This document shows positions 25,219 through 37,300 of a stretch of DNA of 64,000 bases, piece after piece. Positions within the stretch are counted from its first letter, which is position 1. Every line of letters begins with the position of its first letter. The notes beneath the pieces were generated by a model. The model searched no databases. It had not been told where the DNA came from and was given only the letters and a program-made list of their open reading frames with translations. The DNA is from Plantago ovata. Its lineage: Eukaryota; Streptophyta; Magnoliopsida; Lamiales; Plantaginaceae. The DNA lies in contig CM051458.1 of NCBI GenBank assembly GCA_028274465.1, positions 31,756,692 through 31,820,691 of the forward strand, read 5' to 3'. The position numbers and the translations under genes are program-made.

Positions 25219-27597
25219 ATGATGAAGAAGAAGAGGATGAGAACATTCCCAAGTGATGATGAAGGAAAAGATTCTAAGGACAAAAAGGATGACGATGATG
25301 ATAATCAAGGTCCTAGTCCTGATGTTGGTGGACTTAAACTGACAGTTGCTGAGACTGAACATCATGATACTGACAATCAACAAGCTGATGAAACACCAAG
25401 TCAGCAACAAGAATCCAATCCTGCTCCTGCTGAGACAAGTACTCTAGCACCTGAACAAGGCGCTGACACTGAAGAAGAGTACGCCAGAAAGCGCGCTGAA
25501 TTGAAGCTAGGCAAAAGCAAGCTTTCTGATGCCGAGTTATGTTTACTCGATGCCAAGGTCACTGATCCAAACCTTGATGATGAAGAATTGGATGAAGATT
25601 ATCAAAGAGCACTTCAAAACAGTCTACAGATTCATGCAAGGCATACGCAGAATCTAGACATTGCTCAATCTTCAGGAGTGAAGCCTCTGGAAGTCCCCTC
25701 CCTTCCACTTACTACTGGTGAAACTCCAGTTATTGAGTCTCAAACGTTGTCTTCAGCAACTACTCAATCAAAAGTCATTACTGGTGAAACTCCAGTTGTT
25801 GAGTCTGAAGCGTTGCCATCAGCAACCACTCAACCAAAAGGGAATGAAGCTACAGATTTAGGAACCAAGGTTGCTGGCCTTGATGAATCTGATGAAGAAG
25901 AAGATCTTTCAGCAAATGAGGATGATCAATCAAAGAAAGTTGAACCCGTTGTGGTCACAATTCCTCCTCCTGATGATGAAAATGATGTAGGAGATGATAT
26001 AAGAAGCCATTTGCTGACCAGAGATGATCAATTCGCTACTGAGCTTAAAGTTCATTCCTTGACCCCGACTTTAGTTTCGTTTCCACATGTGGAGGATTTT
26101 ACTCCAAGAATTTTGGCACTGATGGAAGTCCACAAAGCCTGCAAAGCAGAAGATGATGCACTGCTTGCTGAGAGTCCGCTTGACATCGGCAAAATACTGG
26201 CTACTGTGCTGAAACGCACTACTTCTCTTACCATAGCTCAGAAAGACATAAGTCTACACCACAAAAGCTATGAAGAAGATGTCAGTCAAGCACTCAAACT
26301 AGCAAAGTCTGCATTGAAAAAGGCTCAGACTTTCATTGAAGACAAAGTCGAAACTGAGCGCAGACATGAGGAGAAATTGGTGAGTATTAATCAAGAATTG
26401 TCAAAGCTGACCTCCGATCAGCAGGCAATTATCATGAAGTACAATAGCCTAAGTACTCTTGCTGAAAATTGCAATGAGTTCTTTTCTCTGCACATTACTC
26501 CAATGATGCAATCCATATCTAAGGGGGAAGATAAGCAAAGAAAATCTTCAAGAAAGAAAACCCCTGCTGAAGCGCCACTGACAATAGAACCTCTTGCTGA
26601 AAGAGAGCAAAGTTCTAAAAGACAAGCTGAAGCAGATTCTGAGTTGAATTCAGCAAATCCGAAAAAGAGAAAAACTTCTGCTGAAACTCATGAATACTGT
26701 CACACTGAAAGTCATCAAGATCTGAATAAAGATGATGATGATGATGACAATCAGACAATAGCTCAAGCTATAAGAGCTAGACCAATTACAGCCCTAACTC
26801 CGTCTGGCCACTCAAAACATTTCTCTTCTGACTCAAGATTTTCAGCAAGAGATCAAGAAAATGCAAAGTCAAGAAGAAGAAGGCAAAGACAGGATGAAAA
26901 GAGGCTAGCCAGCATTGCCATTGGCTCCGGCATCGAATACACAAAGACCAGCAATGAGGAAACAACTCAAAATGTGATCAGAAATGTTCATGGTTGCTGG
27001 ATCTTAAAGCTGGAAGATGTATTGGCAAATGATTTCTTTCCAACTGTTGTACTGAATCAAATGTACACTTGGATTGAATTGAAGGTGAAAAGAAAAGAAA
27101 GGGATCCTCCTCCCTTCCCAAGAAACATTGCTGGGAGATGGCTGAATCTGGAAGTCTTGGTAAGAAGAACTTCAATTGGCAAGAAATTAAAACAAGAACC
27201 TAATCTGATTAAACCAATTGATGTTGCCTATTACTCTGACCCTTTAACCAAGAAGTCAAAGAAGAAATATGGCTTGATTCCTTATGAGTATTTCTATCTC
27301 ACTGCTAAGGATCAAGAAGAAGATCTTCTCTGGTTAAGGAAGATTCATGCTAACAAGGGCATTTCAGATACACAACTTCTCCATGCCAGCAATTGGGGCA
27401 TGCACTTGTGGGTGTTGCACTACAAAGAAATGAGTGTTGAAAAACATCATTATACCGCCTGCAAGAACGCAAGGATCATTCAGCTCGAAGTCCGTAAGCT
27501 ACTTGAAGATTACGAAAAGGACTGTGTTGAATTTTCTGCACTTGCTGAGAAAAGTGTAAGGGAGATTCTGAGAAAATCTTCTGCTGAAAGAGCTTAA
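25219..27597 (+). CDS. Element B accessory ORF 2
   Basis: An open frame of 792 codons just downstream of accessory ORF 1. The first half is acidic and disordered-looking (runs of Asp and Glu), with a duplicated segment TGETPVIESQ and TGETPVVESE. The middle (about 370-460) has a coiled-coil-like pattern (DKVETERRHEEKLVSINQEL). The last 170 residues look folded, with HGCWILKLEDVLANDFFP and a Trp/Tyr-rich tail. I do not recognise the fold. It ends 262 bp before the 3' LTR. Similar C-terminal pieces occur downstream of pol in SIRE-like elements; the role is unknown. Confidence 0.55.
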   Translation: MMKKKRMRTFPSDDEGKDSKDKKDDDDDNQGPSPDVGGLKLTVAETEHHDTDNQQADETPSQQQESNPAPAETSTLAPEQGADTEEEYARKRAELKLGKSKLSDAELCLLDAKVTDPNLDDEELDEDYQRALQNSLQIHARHTQNLDIAQSSGVKPLEVPSLPLTTGETPVIESQTLSSATTQSKVITGETPVVESEALPSATTQPKGNEATDLGTKVAGLDESDEEEDLSANEDDQSKKVEPVVVTIPPPDDENDVGDDIRSHLLTRDDQFATELKVHSLTPTLVSFPHVEDFTPRILALMEVHKACKAEDDALLAESPLDIGKILATVLKRTTSLTIAQKDISLHHKSYEEDVSQALKLAKSALKKAQTFIEDKVETERRHEEKLVSINQELSKLTSDQQAIIMKYNSLSTLAENCNEFFSLHITPMMQSISKGEDKQRKSSRKKTPAEAPLTIEPLAEREQSSKRQAEADSELNSANPKKRKTSAETHEYCHTESHQDLNKDDDDDDNQTIAQAIRARPITALTPSGHSKHFSSDSRFSARDQENAKSRRRRQRQDEKRLASIAIGSGIEYTKTSNEETTQNVIRNVHGCWILKLEDVLANDFFPTVVLNQMYTWIELKVKRKERDPPPFPRNIAGRWLNLEVLVRRTSIGKKLKQEPNLIKPIDVAYYSDPLTKKSKKKYGLIPYEYFYLTAKDQEEDLLWLRKIHANKGISDTQLLHASNWGMHLWVLHYKEMSVEKHHYTACKNARIIQLEVRKLLEDYEKDCVEFSALAEKSVREILRKSSAERA

Positions 27598-27859
27598 GTC
27601 CCTTGTAAAAGCTTTGTTTAGTTTTGTTTGTTGATTTGTGTAGTTATCTCTGAACTTTCCTGTAAACTTACTGAAAGATAACTATCAGCAATAAAGCTTT
27701 TGACTCTTATTGGTTTTTGATTATGCAATCTACTTATACTTACTGTTTTATTATTCAAGTATGCTTGCATTAATCAACTGATTTATTCAATATCAGAAAC
27801 CTCTAAAAGGGTAACAATTAATTTAGCCATTGATTGCTAACATCAAAAAGGGGGAAATT

Positions 27860-29433
27860 TGTTAGGAAACTTGTAATTTTGATGAGCAATTAACCATGCT
27901 AAATTAAGGAAAGTCCAGTAACTAGTACTCTTAAGGTCCATAGGAATTTAGAATTTTAGAGGACATTGTAAAAGAGGAACGTTTACTGAAGACTTAGAGT
28001 AGGTGCTAGATAGGTGTGTTTTACCGCTTATAATGTATCTTGTTTTCTGAAAAGAAAAACAACCTATTGAAGCATTTGTTGATGATGTACTTTGTTTACA
28101 CAAACAAACTATTGAAGCATTTAGAAACCATTCAGAAACTTGAAGAATTCGAAGACTGAAGACTAGAAGATTTCTGAAGACTGGTATCTACAAAGGCACA
28201 TGTTGCTCAGAAAGTGGAAACTTCAGCAACAGCTTGAATAAGTGAAAATCTAAACGACAGAGTAGGTTGTGCTTGTTGAAACTGAGACTGACCACTTGCT
28301 GAAAAACATATGTGACCTCCTTGCTGAAAGTACTTGCATTTGCGTTCCAACGTTTATGTTTGAATCTCATTCAAATGAACATTAAATGCAAAGCATGCAC
28401 GCGAAGGACATGAAGACTAGAAGACAAATAAAGGACGCTGCTGAAAGTACAAAAGCAAGATAGTGACATCTTAAGGAACAAAGCCTTAGAATTTGAAATT
28501 CAAACGGCTCCCTTGATTCACTATAAATAGAGGTCATCCAGCAAAGAGTTGAAGTGTGTCAACAACGTGATCAAACTCTCACTTGTGCTTAAACTCACTT
28601 ACCCTTCAAACACTCTTTACTGCCATTGATCCGTTCCAAGACTTAAAAGCTTGAGAAAGCTACTTGTGAAGAAGTAGAAAATACACGGCTAAGAAATTAG
28701 TTAAGTGTTCTTTATTTCGAACAAGAACAAGTCTTGACACCAGAAACATTCAAACTTGTTTACTGCAAAGTATTCAAAGTTTTGTTTCTTAGATTACTTG
28801 TTGTAGCTGAATAAGTTATAATCAAGTTATCTCATCCCAAACCTCTCTAACTGAAAATACACCCTTTCAGGCGTGAAATTCAGGGGGAACTTAATCGAGC
28901 ATAGAGTTGCTGATTAAAAGTCCCAAGTTTGGTGGAGAACAAGGTTTCGTTCTCTAGTTAGGTTGGAAATGAAGCAAGTGTGTTTTGGTTTCTGTTTGAA
29001 TCGCTCTAGATAGGTGTTGTAAGGAACCTCAAACTTGTCTTAGTGGATTCAGTCCTAGAAAGGACAAAGTGGATTAGTTGAGAGATTACGCCACTCTCAG
29101 ATACCACTATAAAAGTGTTTGTGTGATTTACTTACTGCATTTAGTTTTCAGCAAAACATATCTATCTGTACACAGTCACTCTGGTCACTTGCTGAAACTA
29201 TCACTTACTGACAAAGCACTTATTGTATCAAAGACTTCCGCTCTCTAATTTTAAGTATCAGCAAAACTCGTTACGGAAAAGTAACTTGCGCTTGCTGAGA
29301 AAGTTAAGTATCAGCAAACTCATTACTGAAAAGTAATAAGTCCTTGCTGAGAAAGTTTTTAAACGACGAAAGTTTGAAAAGACTATTCAACCCCCCCCCC
29401 CTAGTCTTTTCTTGTTGTTTAAAGGGACCAACA
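27860..29433 (+). mobile_element. Element B 3' LTR
   Basis: A 1,574-bp LTR starting TGTTAGGAAACTTG after a polypurine tract (aaaaagggggaaat, 27845-27858) and ending GGGACCAACA, the usual shape for SIRE-like elements. It has a poly-C run (about 29390-29400) near the 3' end and many TTGCTGA or TCAGCAA words. The flank right after it is GGGAG (29434-29438), the expected target-site duplication; the partner at the 5' LTR is outside the window. The LTR cuts a minus-strand ORF. Confidence 0.88.
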
Positions 29434-31932
29434 GGGAGGACGTCTCAAAATGTTTGGCATCGGCACACCCCTCCTGTACAGCCGATCGATTTGTCTCTGC
29501 AACCGCTGACGAGTCGGATCGTGGAGGAGCTGAAGAGCTGCTTAAAGACAACGGGAGAGGACTGCTCCCACCATCATAGTCGTCCCTTGCGATGTTGGCT
29601 GACCAAAGTTGGTCGAGTTGGAGGGTAGGTGAACCGTCAGAGGTGTGAGATCGGTGATCGGCGGCTGTAGCACCCTCGGGGACCGTGACGTTGGTGACGG
29701 GAGAATCACAGCGATGTCGTCCTGCTCCATTCCAGGCGAACTGACCATTGCCTGAGGTGACGAAGTGTTCGGCATCGGCTGCGATGCAACGGACAAATCC
29801 GCCATCACCTGATGAGGACTGGTGTTTAACTGCTCGCCCGGAGTAATCGTTCTTCCCGGAGCCATTTTTATGAATGTAAGGATTATTTGCAAGTGAATGT
29901 GTAGCTGGAGAAGTATTAAGCAAAGAGGATAGAGCCAAAGATGAGTCTTGAGTGTGCTTATTGCATGGCTCCACTAGTTCCTCATTGTCCCCAAATGTAG
30001 CATTCTCATTGGCTGGCAACACCTCCTTAATTATTCCAATATTATCCTTAGGAGGTGTAATTAGCTGCTTAGTATTGATGTCCTGACCAATAATTTGAAC
30101 ATTAGGCTTCAAAACAGAATCCTTAGGTATGTTTGAAGAATTAACAGTAGCCTTAGAGTGCTTTTTAAATCTTTTATTTTTCCTCACTTGCGCTAACGCT
30201 TGGGACAAAATACCTTCACCCATATTTCCGAAGTCTTCACCATCCATTGATTTACCCGAAATGATATCTGAGTTCGTATTCCTCGTACTGGCACAATTTT
30301 TTTTATTTGCTTTAGTGGCACCAAATTTCGGTCTGTCTGGCCTATTTAAAAAAACTTTATCCACTATATGCCCCTGAATATTATGTTGCTCAATGCCCAC
30401 TAAATTTAGTTTATCATTATCATTCCCTTCCGGCGGTCCAAAAACATCATTCCCATTGTTCCTACTAATATCGGAGCCATTGCTATGTAAATGGGCCTTA
30501 TTCCCAGCTGTATGACTAGCATCCTCCAGGCCCAAAACAGATGATCCCAATTTCGTATCCAGCCCATCTAGCCTACTGCAAATGACATCATGATGATGTG
30601 AAGAATTGTTTATCAATTCCTTATTAACTAGACACGCGTCACCCTGAGATAAACTTGTAAGTTGTTTATCTATTTCTTGATCCACCGTATCAGCTAAAAT
30701 ATCAAACCGATTGGAATTTTGCTTCTGTGTCCCCTTACCTTGTGAAGCGTCAGTATCCCCCCTAGTACTTTTTCGGAGGCCAGAGTCCCCTGTACGGGAA
30801 CGTTGTGCCGGTGGAGTTCCAGAGCTACTACCCACAACCTGATTTGGTCGTCTAGGCCCTGCAGGTTGAGACGGTGGCCCCTGAGGATTCCGATTTTTCT
30901 TTCTTATCATACTACGAAGCACCACATAATGCCACTTTTGTGAAAAAGATGAAGCAGTAGCAGTACCCCCAGAATGTTGAGGAACCTTAGCAGAGGAAAG
31001 CTCATTTAACCCAACACTAACATCCGTCCCTTGAGCATTAGATGCCAGAACAGCATCCAAAGTACAACCCGTTTGAACATGACCAATTTTCCCACATTTT
31101 AAACAAAAATCCACCTTTAACTCATATACAACTTCTTGCATAAAATCAGCTATTTGGATCTTTGGTGGTAAAGCTTTTGTAGTATCAATTTCTAAGCATA
31201 GACGAGCATATTTCCCCTGTGCAGCAGACGCTGTATGACTATCATTCTTAATAGGGGTACCAATTGCTCGTCCAATTGACAACAACGCACTGTGGTGGTA
31301 TAGTTCTAATGGTAATCCCGGCAGACGAACCCAGACAACCATAGAATGTAACAAACTGCTACTTGGCCGAAATTTGGGGTGCCAACGATGAACAGCCAAG
31401 TAGTGATCAAAGAGGAACCAGGGTCCTCTCGCCAAAGACACAATTAAATCATCCATATTAGCCATTTTTAACACATAAACACCTTTGAGTAAATCAATTA
31501 CCTCAATCGGATTCTGAAGACGCCATAAACCCTTAAGATGTTTCTGAAGATTATCAATAGACCTTGTAATACCGACAGTCCGAATAATCAAAGCATGATG
31601 CATCCCGTACTAAAAACTTCCCACTCCTGAGGTGTGAAATCCACAAAGGGTATCTCCTGATCCAGCTGAAAATGAGAATCCCCTGAATCATGCAAAGGAA
31701 GTTTTCCGAGATGGTTTATCCAAGTATCAAAATACTTATGCTTTGTTGCACCCTGAAGCTTGTCCCGATAAGACGACCGTTTCTCCACCAAAGCTGAAGT
31801 GTCACCGCCTGTTTCCTCCGCCGACATCATTAGGGCATCGGGTGGCCTTGTAACCGTAGCAATTACCGAAGTGGAGGGATGACTCATACTGGTTCTTGTA
31901 ATCACTAACAGGATTGAGTAACTAGTAATCAA
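29434..31932 (-). pseudogene. DUF4283 / zinc-knuckle gag-like ORF (LINE ORF1 or gag-only element), cut by element B
   Basis: Read on the minus strand from about 31885 (MSHPSTSVIATVTRPPD) to the junction with the B LTR. The first third carries a DUF4283-type region (VYVLKMANMDDLIVSLARGP, WFLFDHYLAVHRWHP, WVRLPGLPLELYHHSAL). A CCHC knuckle (CLKCGKIGHVQTGC) follows, then a long Ser/Asn/Gly-rich tail. This is the standard make-up of plant L1 ORF1. The downstream endonuclease and RT, if any, would lie beyond element B. There is about one break in the first part. A short LTR-like sequence with a tRNA-like binding site sits just upstream (32090-32283), so a gag-only terminal-repeat element is an alternative. 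Confidence 0.75.
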
Positions 31933-32089
31933 TTAGACTGATTATATCGGTGATGAATTACGCTGAAGATTTGAAAAATAAGTATTGGACGTGGATGTGA
32001 TCGTGACGGCGGTGTATAGATATTGGAGGTAGATGTGATTGGTGACTGTGTATAGATTTAACTCAATCAGTAGAGTCATGCTGATAACG

Positions 32090-32283
32090 TATTGAATGAT
32101 AAATGGAAGAGAAAGTATTATTCTCATCAATCGATATGGGAGAACATGAGAGTGTATATATACAAGTAGGAAAGTATCTCTAAAGTCTATCTGGGATTAA
32201 CAAACCAGAGAAATACAAGTAACAAACTAACAAACTAGAGAGATCAGTAAACTCTTGTTACATTCTTATATTTATCCATAACA
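32090..32283 (-). mobile_element. Short LTR-like sequence upstream of the DUF4283 ORF
   Basis: On the minus strand the stretch starts TGTTATGGATAAATATAAG, has a TATATATACACTCTC box, and runs to cattcaata. It is followed by cgttatcagcatgac, close to the cgttatcagcacga or tggtatcagagc primer-binding sites used by Ty1/copia elements. Length is about 194 bp. It resembles a short copia or TRIM LTR. I see no second copy in the window, so it could be a remnant only. Confidence 0.4.
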
Positions 32284-34303
32284 AAACAACAAAACGAATG
32301 AACTCTAATTAACCACTATTTAGCATTTACAATTAAGTTGCTATTTCCTGGGGTATCAACCACTACATGGTTCGAAAATGTTTAGCTATATCGGTCAAAG
32401 GTAATTAAATCATGAGATCAAGGCAAAACTCCAACAAAGTTTCTGGTATCAGTATCATCACTGCAACAATTGAATACAACAGTTTAACACCAACAAAAGC
32501 ATTTCAATTAATTCTTCGTATTGTACAAGAATCTCATGCTTGCAGTACAGAAAACATTTCATGAAACAACAAAGAGATCAAAATCAAAGTGTGAAAAGAA
32601 TTTAGAGCAGAACCCGGTGAAGCTGCCATGAGAATGAACAGAAAACGCAGAAGGCGTACAATCAGTCTAGGGTTCTTAAGAAAATGCAGTAGACGATGAG
32701 ATGAAACGCTCTAAGGGTTCTTCCGGACTTGATTTAATCTGGATGATATGATTAATTGAATTGAGTGATGATTAATTAAAAAAAAAAAATTGCCTAAGTT
32801 GTCTTCTGTTTCATTATGATGGACAAGAGATGGTTTTGGTTCGACAGCTTATCCTAAATGGGATACTCTCCCCAAGGCGGGGGAAGCAGGTAAAGGCCCC
32901 TTTAGTGGTCGCAAAGTATGGAGGACGAGAATATTACGCGGCGTTCAGAACCAGTTTGGAAGTGAATGAATTAGAAAGAAAAAGAAGGTTGGAAATAAGA
33001 CGACTCTTTCTTAACGTTAATTAACTAATATGAATTTTAATAAATGTGATAATATATAATTTTTAATTTACAATAAAAATATTTTTTCAGAATAAATAAA
33101 TATATATAAAAAGGGGCATTATAGTCAACTTGTATTTTAGGTGAAATTTTTTATTATTAACTAAATAATTTTAAATAGATCGTACCGAAAAATAGATTTG
33201 AACCAAAATGAAAGGTCCAGATTAAATCAAGTGTCACATGGCATCAATCTAGTGGAGGCCTATTCTCAGGTCGGTACGAAGGCGACCTGAGAATAGAATG
33301 TCCATTTCACGAAGGCGACCTGAAAATAGAAGGCCCATTTCAGTTAGTTTGAATCAAACTTAAGTAATGTGCATATAAAAGTTGGATATAAGTGGTCGAA
33401 CCTCATCCACGTTAGGTTTCATTTTAACATCCGAACTTATTAGAATTTATTTTTATACTAATTTCAATTTAACATCCGAACTTATTAGAATTTCTTTTTA
33501 TACCAATTTCATTTTACCATGACAACATATCAGAATTTCATTTTACCATGACAACTCAAAATTTCATTTTATACCAATTTCATCATTCTAGAACTTATGA
33601 TGCCGGGCAAAGTCAAATATACTCCGGTTAACACTTCTCATACTTCTCATAGATAGTTTTGGTTTTGGAGGGCTTTTGGTTTTGGAGGGCACACTGAGGA
33701 ACATGAGGGGTAAAAGGTTTGATCCCTGGAGGAAGCATAAAGTGGTTAGGAGTAAATTTATATTAGTATAGTAGTAGTGTAAACTTTGCCCCTAAAAAAA
33801 AGAAAAAAAAACAGAAGTATTTCTGTTCCAAATCTTCTTAGTTTGAAACAAACATATGTAATGTAATGTAATGCCCATATAAAAGTTGGGTATAAGTGGT
33901 TGCCGAGTCCACCTCAGTCTGTCTCACTCACCCATTTAATTAAAATCCATTCTAATCCAATCCAAACCACCATTTTGCTTACCCCTATCGGTAAGGTTCA
34001 GAAGCTATTGCTTAAAATGTGCCCCATTTGCACAAGGCACAAGAAGCCGAGCCCCACTATCTTATCTTGTAGGTGACTATTCCATCTAGCATCTCACAGC
34101 TTAAAATTACGTACTGAAATTGCTACGAACGGTGGGATAAGCTACTGGATGATATCATAAACCATAAGCATACAACGTTTTGGAATCTGGAATCTTCTAA
34201 TACATGTTAGAAATTAAACCACACATTCATGACACAGCATCTTAAATCCAAAGAACATTCTAAATCTCTGACACAGTTTAACAGGACATACACATCACAC
34301 CAT
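32284..34303. other. AT-rich intergenic region between the DUF4283 ORF and RZ-1
   Basis: No convincing gene. It contains a perfect 14-bp hairpin (33260-33273 with 33283-33296), a degraded tandem repeat with a unit near 50 bp (about 33418-33600, aacatccgaacttattagaa), and a pair of direct repeats about 60 bp long (33345-33402 and 33839-33908, sharing catataaaagttgg). The stretch at 34000-34303 is probably the 3' UTR and downstream flank of RZ-1. An open frame at 32830-33024 has no recognisable similarity. Confidence 0.6.
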
Positions 34304-37300
34304 TCAGTAACGCTCCACGGAGGGTGGTCTTCCTCCACGCCTAGGACGATCATAGGGAGCAGGCCTCTCCCTATAATTTCTACCTTCATAACGACCAGCA
34401 GGCCCCCCTCCACCAGCAACATATCTGTCACCTACACCTCTGGGACCTGCATCTCTATCATAGTTCCTGTCTTTCCCGTACCCATTATGAGGGTAACGGT
34501 CAGAGCCACCATATCTATCTGCAGCAAATCGCTCTCCAGCTGGAGGGTACCTGATTGTATTTTCAGGAAACACTAGGTCAAATCATCCAAGAGAGTTGCC
34601 CCAGCTTGACAATACAATTACAACATTATTTTATGGTGGATTGTACTATCAGTGAGATATCATTTACTTGTCCAAGTATGTTAGACTGTAAGATAACTGA
34701 AATAAATCCACCTTATTCTTGAAAAAACAAAAACACAAAAAGCAACAAGTATCAGGCTTGCTACACAAGTACATGCTAGCAATTACGAATTCAATCAGCA
34801 TAAAAAAATATGATATTCGTAAAACTTAATCTCAATACAACCATATTGTGCTACTAAACACAGCTAAAATGACACCCTTTATTGTAAAATAAAAGAATTT
34901 TTAGAATAACCACTAATCGATTAAAAGATATGAGAAAAGAATAAATCAACTCGGATATCATCATATTCTTTGCAAATATTTTTGTTTTAATTAAAGTTAT
35001 TTAGCATGTATTTTGTTTTATGCTATCTAACAGAAGTGCAGCAAGGAAATATCAGTACCTGTCATTAGCATATCGATCACGACTCGCATATCTATCATCC
35101 CTGCTATCATACCGATCTCTATCACCATAACGACCTCGATCTAATCTGTCATCGATGTACCTTTCACGATCATTAGCATAACGCTCCCCACGGGCACTAG
35201 CCCCACCATACCTAGAACGTGGAGGTGAATACGGTCGACCACCACGCCCACCACCTGCTGATGGGCAATCTCGAGCCCAATGACCTGGACGCCCACATTT
35301 GAAGCAATCATCCTGTCCTGCCGGCCTGTCTCCTCCACCATAACCAGTCCTGCCACCAGATGAGTAACCGCCATAACCATGTGCTGGTTCCTCACTGCCC
35401 ATTTTTGGCTGGGCCTTGTTAACTGAAATCACACGATCTCCAAACTCCCTTCCATGCATATCCCTGATAGCATCCTCCATTGCCCTGCGGTCTGCAAATG
35501 TCAAAAAGCCAAACCCACGAGGACGCCCAGTATCTCTTTCCAGCATAACCTACATCATGGTTGCACTTGAGTGTTGGAAACAAAGACAGCCCATTCAAAG
35601 ATTGTACCAATCACTGGAACAAGATAAAAGAATAGTAGAACTCTACAATAAGCCTCAAGTATGAAGCTAGTGGTTTAGAAAATCACAAGCCTGGGGTCAC
35701 AACTTACAAAAGGACCAGTAATAAGAATTTGTGAAACACCAATTGGATCCAAATTAAGTGATGTTCGATGTCACGACAGTTGCACAACATTAGAGTACAC
35801 ATGCACAAGTAAGAAAGTTTAACACGAGGATCTTGCAAATATTCAAAAAGTTCAGGAGAAGTACGAATACCCATGCATCAGAGATTCCAGTTCATAATGA
35901 AAGCAGCATATGTTAAACATATGGTCAAAGCAATTTCCTGCTAGACAGATGTACTATTTTAGGAACTATTTACACCCTATTATGTTCTTTCTTTTCCCCA
36001 TATATTAGACTAATAGCCCATGAACTTACCTTGTTGACAAAAGCTTCCTGCCTCCAGTTTCACTGTTCATTTAACTATCAACTCTTCATAATTTTTTCTT
36101 TCTTGCCTAGCATCAATGAAATCCACTTACTCTAATCTTGAAGCCCATAAGCATGATCAACTGCAAATGATATCAGCAGCGCATCACTATTTCATTATAC
36201 CACCTTTTATACTTGCTCCGAATCGAGATAATGTGAGCAACCTGCAACTAGGAGCAGCTCAAACCTTACAGGACCGAGGAGTATATTATAAAAATGAGGC
36301 TTTACTTGAAAATCTTACCACTGCCCTATCTCAACTCAAAGTTACTTACTAATCTTTGTATGCAAGTTCAGTTTACAAGTGTTTTAATTTTCCAATAACT
36401 GCAAAAATTAATTTGTTCATTTGATCTTGGAAGAGCTTTACATAAATTTTTATAATCTTCGGTCAAAACTATTTCTTTATTATGCATAAACTATAAGGGA
36501 AAATATGTAATAATTACTCCCGTAAACATTACATGGTATGCAAAACACTTTGTTAAAATAAACATCTCAATTCGGTTATTCATTTCTAAAATTTGAGTAT
36601 TTTGTAGAACTTTTAATTCTGAAAACCAATCCAAACCATCATTGTTAATGTATTTTTTTAAACAGAAAAGTTTTAACTACTTGCACGCTAAAAGTAATGT
36701 ACTTTCTACAATACTATACCTATTATCTGAAGTAGCTAGTTCAAAGGTAAAAAAAATGTCAACTTTAAAGGAGACAAAGTATAGGCTACAATGAAAACTA
36801 TGATGCAAACAGTACCTAAATCTTCAATTATTTGAAAAAGTGTCAACTTACTAAATCTTCAGCTATTAAAGAGGGAGTATCATGTTCAAGAAATTTGAAT
36901 ACGAGACATCCATTATGGCCCATATAAAGTGAAGATATATTTATGGACACATTGCATCCACTAAAGCCTAAGAATTCTTATTAATAAATATAAACCTTAA
37001 CCTTCATAAGAAATAGGTAAGACCACAACTAGAGAATATCAAATTTTGTAGGCTCCATCGACAATGAAGGCATTGAGAACAGGGGCTTGTTTGCAAAATA
37101 GGCCCAAAGTAACCAACTCACTTGCTTAGTTAGTAGGCCCTGCCATAGTCAATCACCGCCAACCCACACACAACAAACCACTCCCACAAAACAAGGCCGA
37201 ACTATGCAGACCCATAATTTTTAGTACAAAATGTCAGCTGGCTTTCCTTGCGTAAATAAATATCTTATTACCAATGTAAAACTGACATTATCAATAACTT

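Noticed and set aside
22458-27597. Calling the accessory ORFs of element B a true envelope gene
   Set aside because: Only the position matches the env-like gene of SIRE elements. I see no signal peptide, no fusion peptide and no convincing transmembrane pair.
32830-33024. 64-codon ORF between the DUF4283 ORF and RZ-1
   Set aside because: No recognisable domain, no promoter or splice context, and AT-rich non-coding surroundings.
36116-36352. ORFs inside the first RZ-1 intron (also 37725-37964 and 38401-38682)
   Set aside because: Unconnected, no family similarity, no conserved splice context; expected by chance over 4 kb.
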